Below are positions 16,875 through 18,109 of a stretch of 18,109 nucleotides of DNA, one piece after another. Below the pieces are notes generated by a model. It had not been told where the DNA came from and ran no database searches. It saw only the letters and a list, made by a program, of their open reading frames with translations. The stretch is from JBBILU01 sp037444775. GTDB lineage: Bacteria; Patescibacteriota; Gracilibacteria; BD1-5; UBA6164. The first letter of the stretch is position 1. Every line of letters begins with the position of its first letter. The stretch covers positions 1 through 18,109 of the forward strand of contig JBBILU010000024.1 of the NCBI GenBank assembly GCA_037444775.1, read 5' to 3'. The translations under genes and the position numbers were made by a program.

Positions 16875-17930
16875 AAAAAGTATTTTGACAAAGCACCACC
16901 ATTTATAAATAGAATTATTGAAACTGAATATATAAATCAATATTTATATTCAACTCCAACAAGTATCTTATTTTTATATTGACCAAAATCAACAGGAAAA
17001 ACAACATTAATAAATAAGGTAATTAATGAACTTCCAAAATGACAGTATGCTGTTCAATATATTGATATGAGAGGAGTGTTATTAACAGATTTTGAAGATT
17101 TTAAAAATATATTTTTTCCAAATAGTATAAAAGGAAAAATTAAAGAAATTGTAAGTTGAATAAAAGTAAATGTTTGAATGTTTGGTTGGGATATTGATGA
17201 TGAAAAGCTTATTCAAGAAAATGTTTTTCAAGTTATGGAACAAAAGCTGGAAAAAGCCAATGAGAAATGAATAAAACCAGTTATTATTATAGATGAATTT
17301 CAGTATTTAAGAGATATTATTATTCAAAAAGATAAAAGAATTTGAGAGAATAAAGATATTTTATTAGTAGAAGAATTATGGAAATTTTTTATAAGATTAA
17401 CAAAAGTAAAACATTTAGCACATGTAATTTGTTTAACTTCAGATTCTTATTACATAGAAGAACTTTATAATCATGCAAAATTAAAAAATACTTCTAAATA
17501 TTATTTAGTAGATCATCTTGAAAAAAAAGATGTTGTTGATTGGCTTAAATCAGAAGATTTTGATGATGAAATAATTGAATATTTTTGGGAAAATTTAGGC
17601 TGAAGTGTTTGGGAAATATGGCAATGTTTACTTGATTATAAAAATACTTGAGATTATAAAGCTTGAGTAGAAAGCTTGATAGAAGATGAATATGCTAAAA
17701 TATTTGATATTTTTTATTTTAAAAAAAAATTTACTCAAGAAGATACTAATGAATTTGAAAGAATTTCAAAAGTTATTTCAAAAAAATGAGAATATATTTT
17801 GCAAAAATGAGATTCTTTCAGTAATTTAATAACAGAAATGATAAGTATTGATATTTGGTTTTTTGATGTGAAAAAACAAAAAATAACTGCAAATTCTCAA
17901 ACAGTAAGGAAAGCTTTTGAAAAGCTTTAA
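16869..17930 (+). CDS. Archaeal-type ATPase (ATPase_2 family) P-loop protein
   Basis: The 353-residue product is a STAND-like/archaeal ATPase domain protein of the ATPase_2 (PF01637) type. It begins with an FINRIIETEYINQYL segment, the usual entry to this family, followed by SILFLYGPKSTGKTT (Walker A, residues 38-46) and PVIIIDEFQYL (Walker B, D142, E143). HVICLTSDSYYIEELYNHAK matches the sensor region and YYLVDHLEKKDVVDWL the family's substrate/regulatory part. The C-terminal third is helical, possibly winged-helix. Such ATPases occur as paralogous sets in archaea and candidate-phylum bacteria with no settled role. About 14 glycines are TGA. It is divergent from topA with its own promoter; the start of a gene with the same leader follows 149 bases downstream. 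Confidence 0.88.
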
Positions 17931-17988
17931 AATAAATCCATTTTTTATATAAGAAATAGTAATACTATTAAGTTAAGACCTCACCCTA

Positions 17989-18009
17989 CCCTCTCCTTAG
18001 AGGAGAGGG
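17989..18009. repeat. GC-rich palindrome (REP-like)
   Basis: CCCTCTCCT, a TAG loop and AGGAGAGGG form a perfect 9-bp stem in an otherwise AT-rich gap. It is followed by As in the plus direction and so is not a plus-strand terminator. The context CCTCACCCTACCCTCTCC resembles palindromic intergenic repeats known from many bacteria. Confidence 0.6.
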
Positions 18010-18054
18010 AAAGAAAAAAATGTTGCTACTCCTATGATTTAGGTTTTAGAAACA

Positions 18055-18085
18055 ATATTTTAAAAATTAATAAAAAAATATGGCA
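18055..18085 (+). repeat. ATPase leader repeat, copy 2
   Basis: It is the same 31-base leader as 16844-16874 with one substitution, again ending in ATG GCA, the first codons of the gene cut by the right edge. Confidence 0.75.
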
Positions 18086-18109
18086 GAAAAACAATTTCCA
18101 AAATATCCT
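18080..18109 (+). CDS. Start of a second gene, probably an ATPase paralogue (cut by window edge)
   Basis: Only ten codons are visible, MAEKQFPKYP. They resemble the start of the ATPase at 16869 (MAKKYFDKAPPF), and the 25 bases before the ATG are almost identical in both. Together this suggests a tandem paralogue, but the coding match is too short to prove it. Confidence 0.5.
   Translation, partial: MAEKQFPKYP

Noticed and set aside
17989..18009. Terminator for the plus-strand ATPase gene
   Set aside because: The stem is followed by an A-run in the plus direction, with no T-tract.

Overview
The window reads as chromosome of a Candidate Phyla Radiation bacterium that uses genetic code 25 (UGA = glycine), i.e. 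Gracilibacteria (BD1-5) or Absconditabacteria (SR1). The DNA is very AT-rich. Nearly every gene is broken under the standard code by in-frame TGA codons. These fall on invariant glycines: GECGLDY of TatD, DGQQRLTT of the DUF262 protein, DGLDGLAGG and GDMGS of MraY, KGGVGKTT of ParA. Tryptophan stays TGG, which excludes code 4. With TGA read as Gly, long intact genes cover almost the whole window; no stretch above 300 bases lacks a gene.

Layout. 1-2730 (minus strand): a partial AAA-ATPase gene at the left edge and a complete AAA_14/DUF4143 ATPase, each preceded by the same ~102-bp leader and promoter, then two unrecognised genes. 2832-7426: a membrane-anchored hypothetical (minus), divergent tatD (plus) whose 3' end runs into a long inverted repeat, glycyl-tRNA synthetase (minus) between short inverted repeats, and a membrane-anchored conserved hypothetical. 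7440-8606: a candidate small RNA on the plus strand, then a TauE/SafE permease (minus) whose leader has a complete T-box antiterminator/terminator switch. 8607-10782: a ParA-type ATPase and tRNA-dihydrouridine synthase (minus). 10898-11475: a short plus-strand gene with its own promoter. 11522-13216: a DUF262/DUF1524 protein, probable type IV restriction/defence. 13301-16713: mraY and topA (minus). 16810-18109: an archaeal-type ATPase (plus) and the start of another gene with the same leader.

Housekeeping functions (glycine charging, tRNA modification, cell-wall lipid I synthesis, DNA topology, TatD nuclease) are interleaved with accessory elements: P-loop ATPases with duplicated leaders at both ends and a restriction-like protein. 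The most notable observation is the T-box: its UGGA bulge suits a tRNA with discriminator U73 (Gly or Cys), and it precedes a transporter, not a synthetase.
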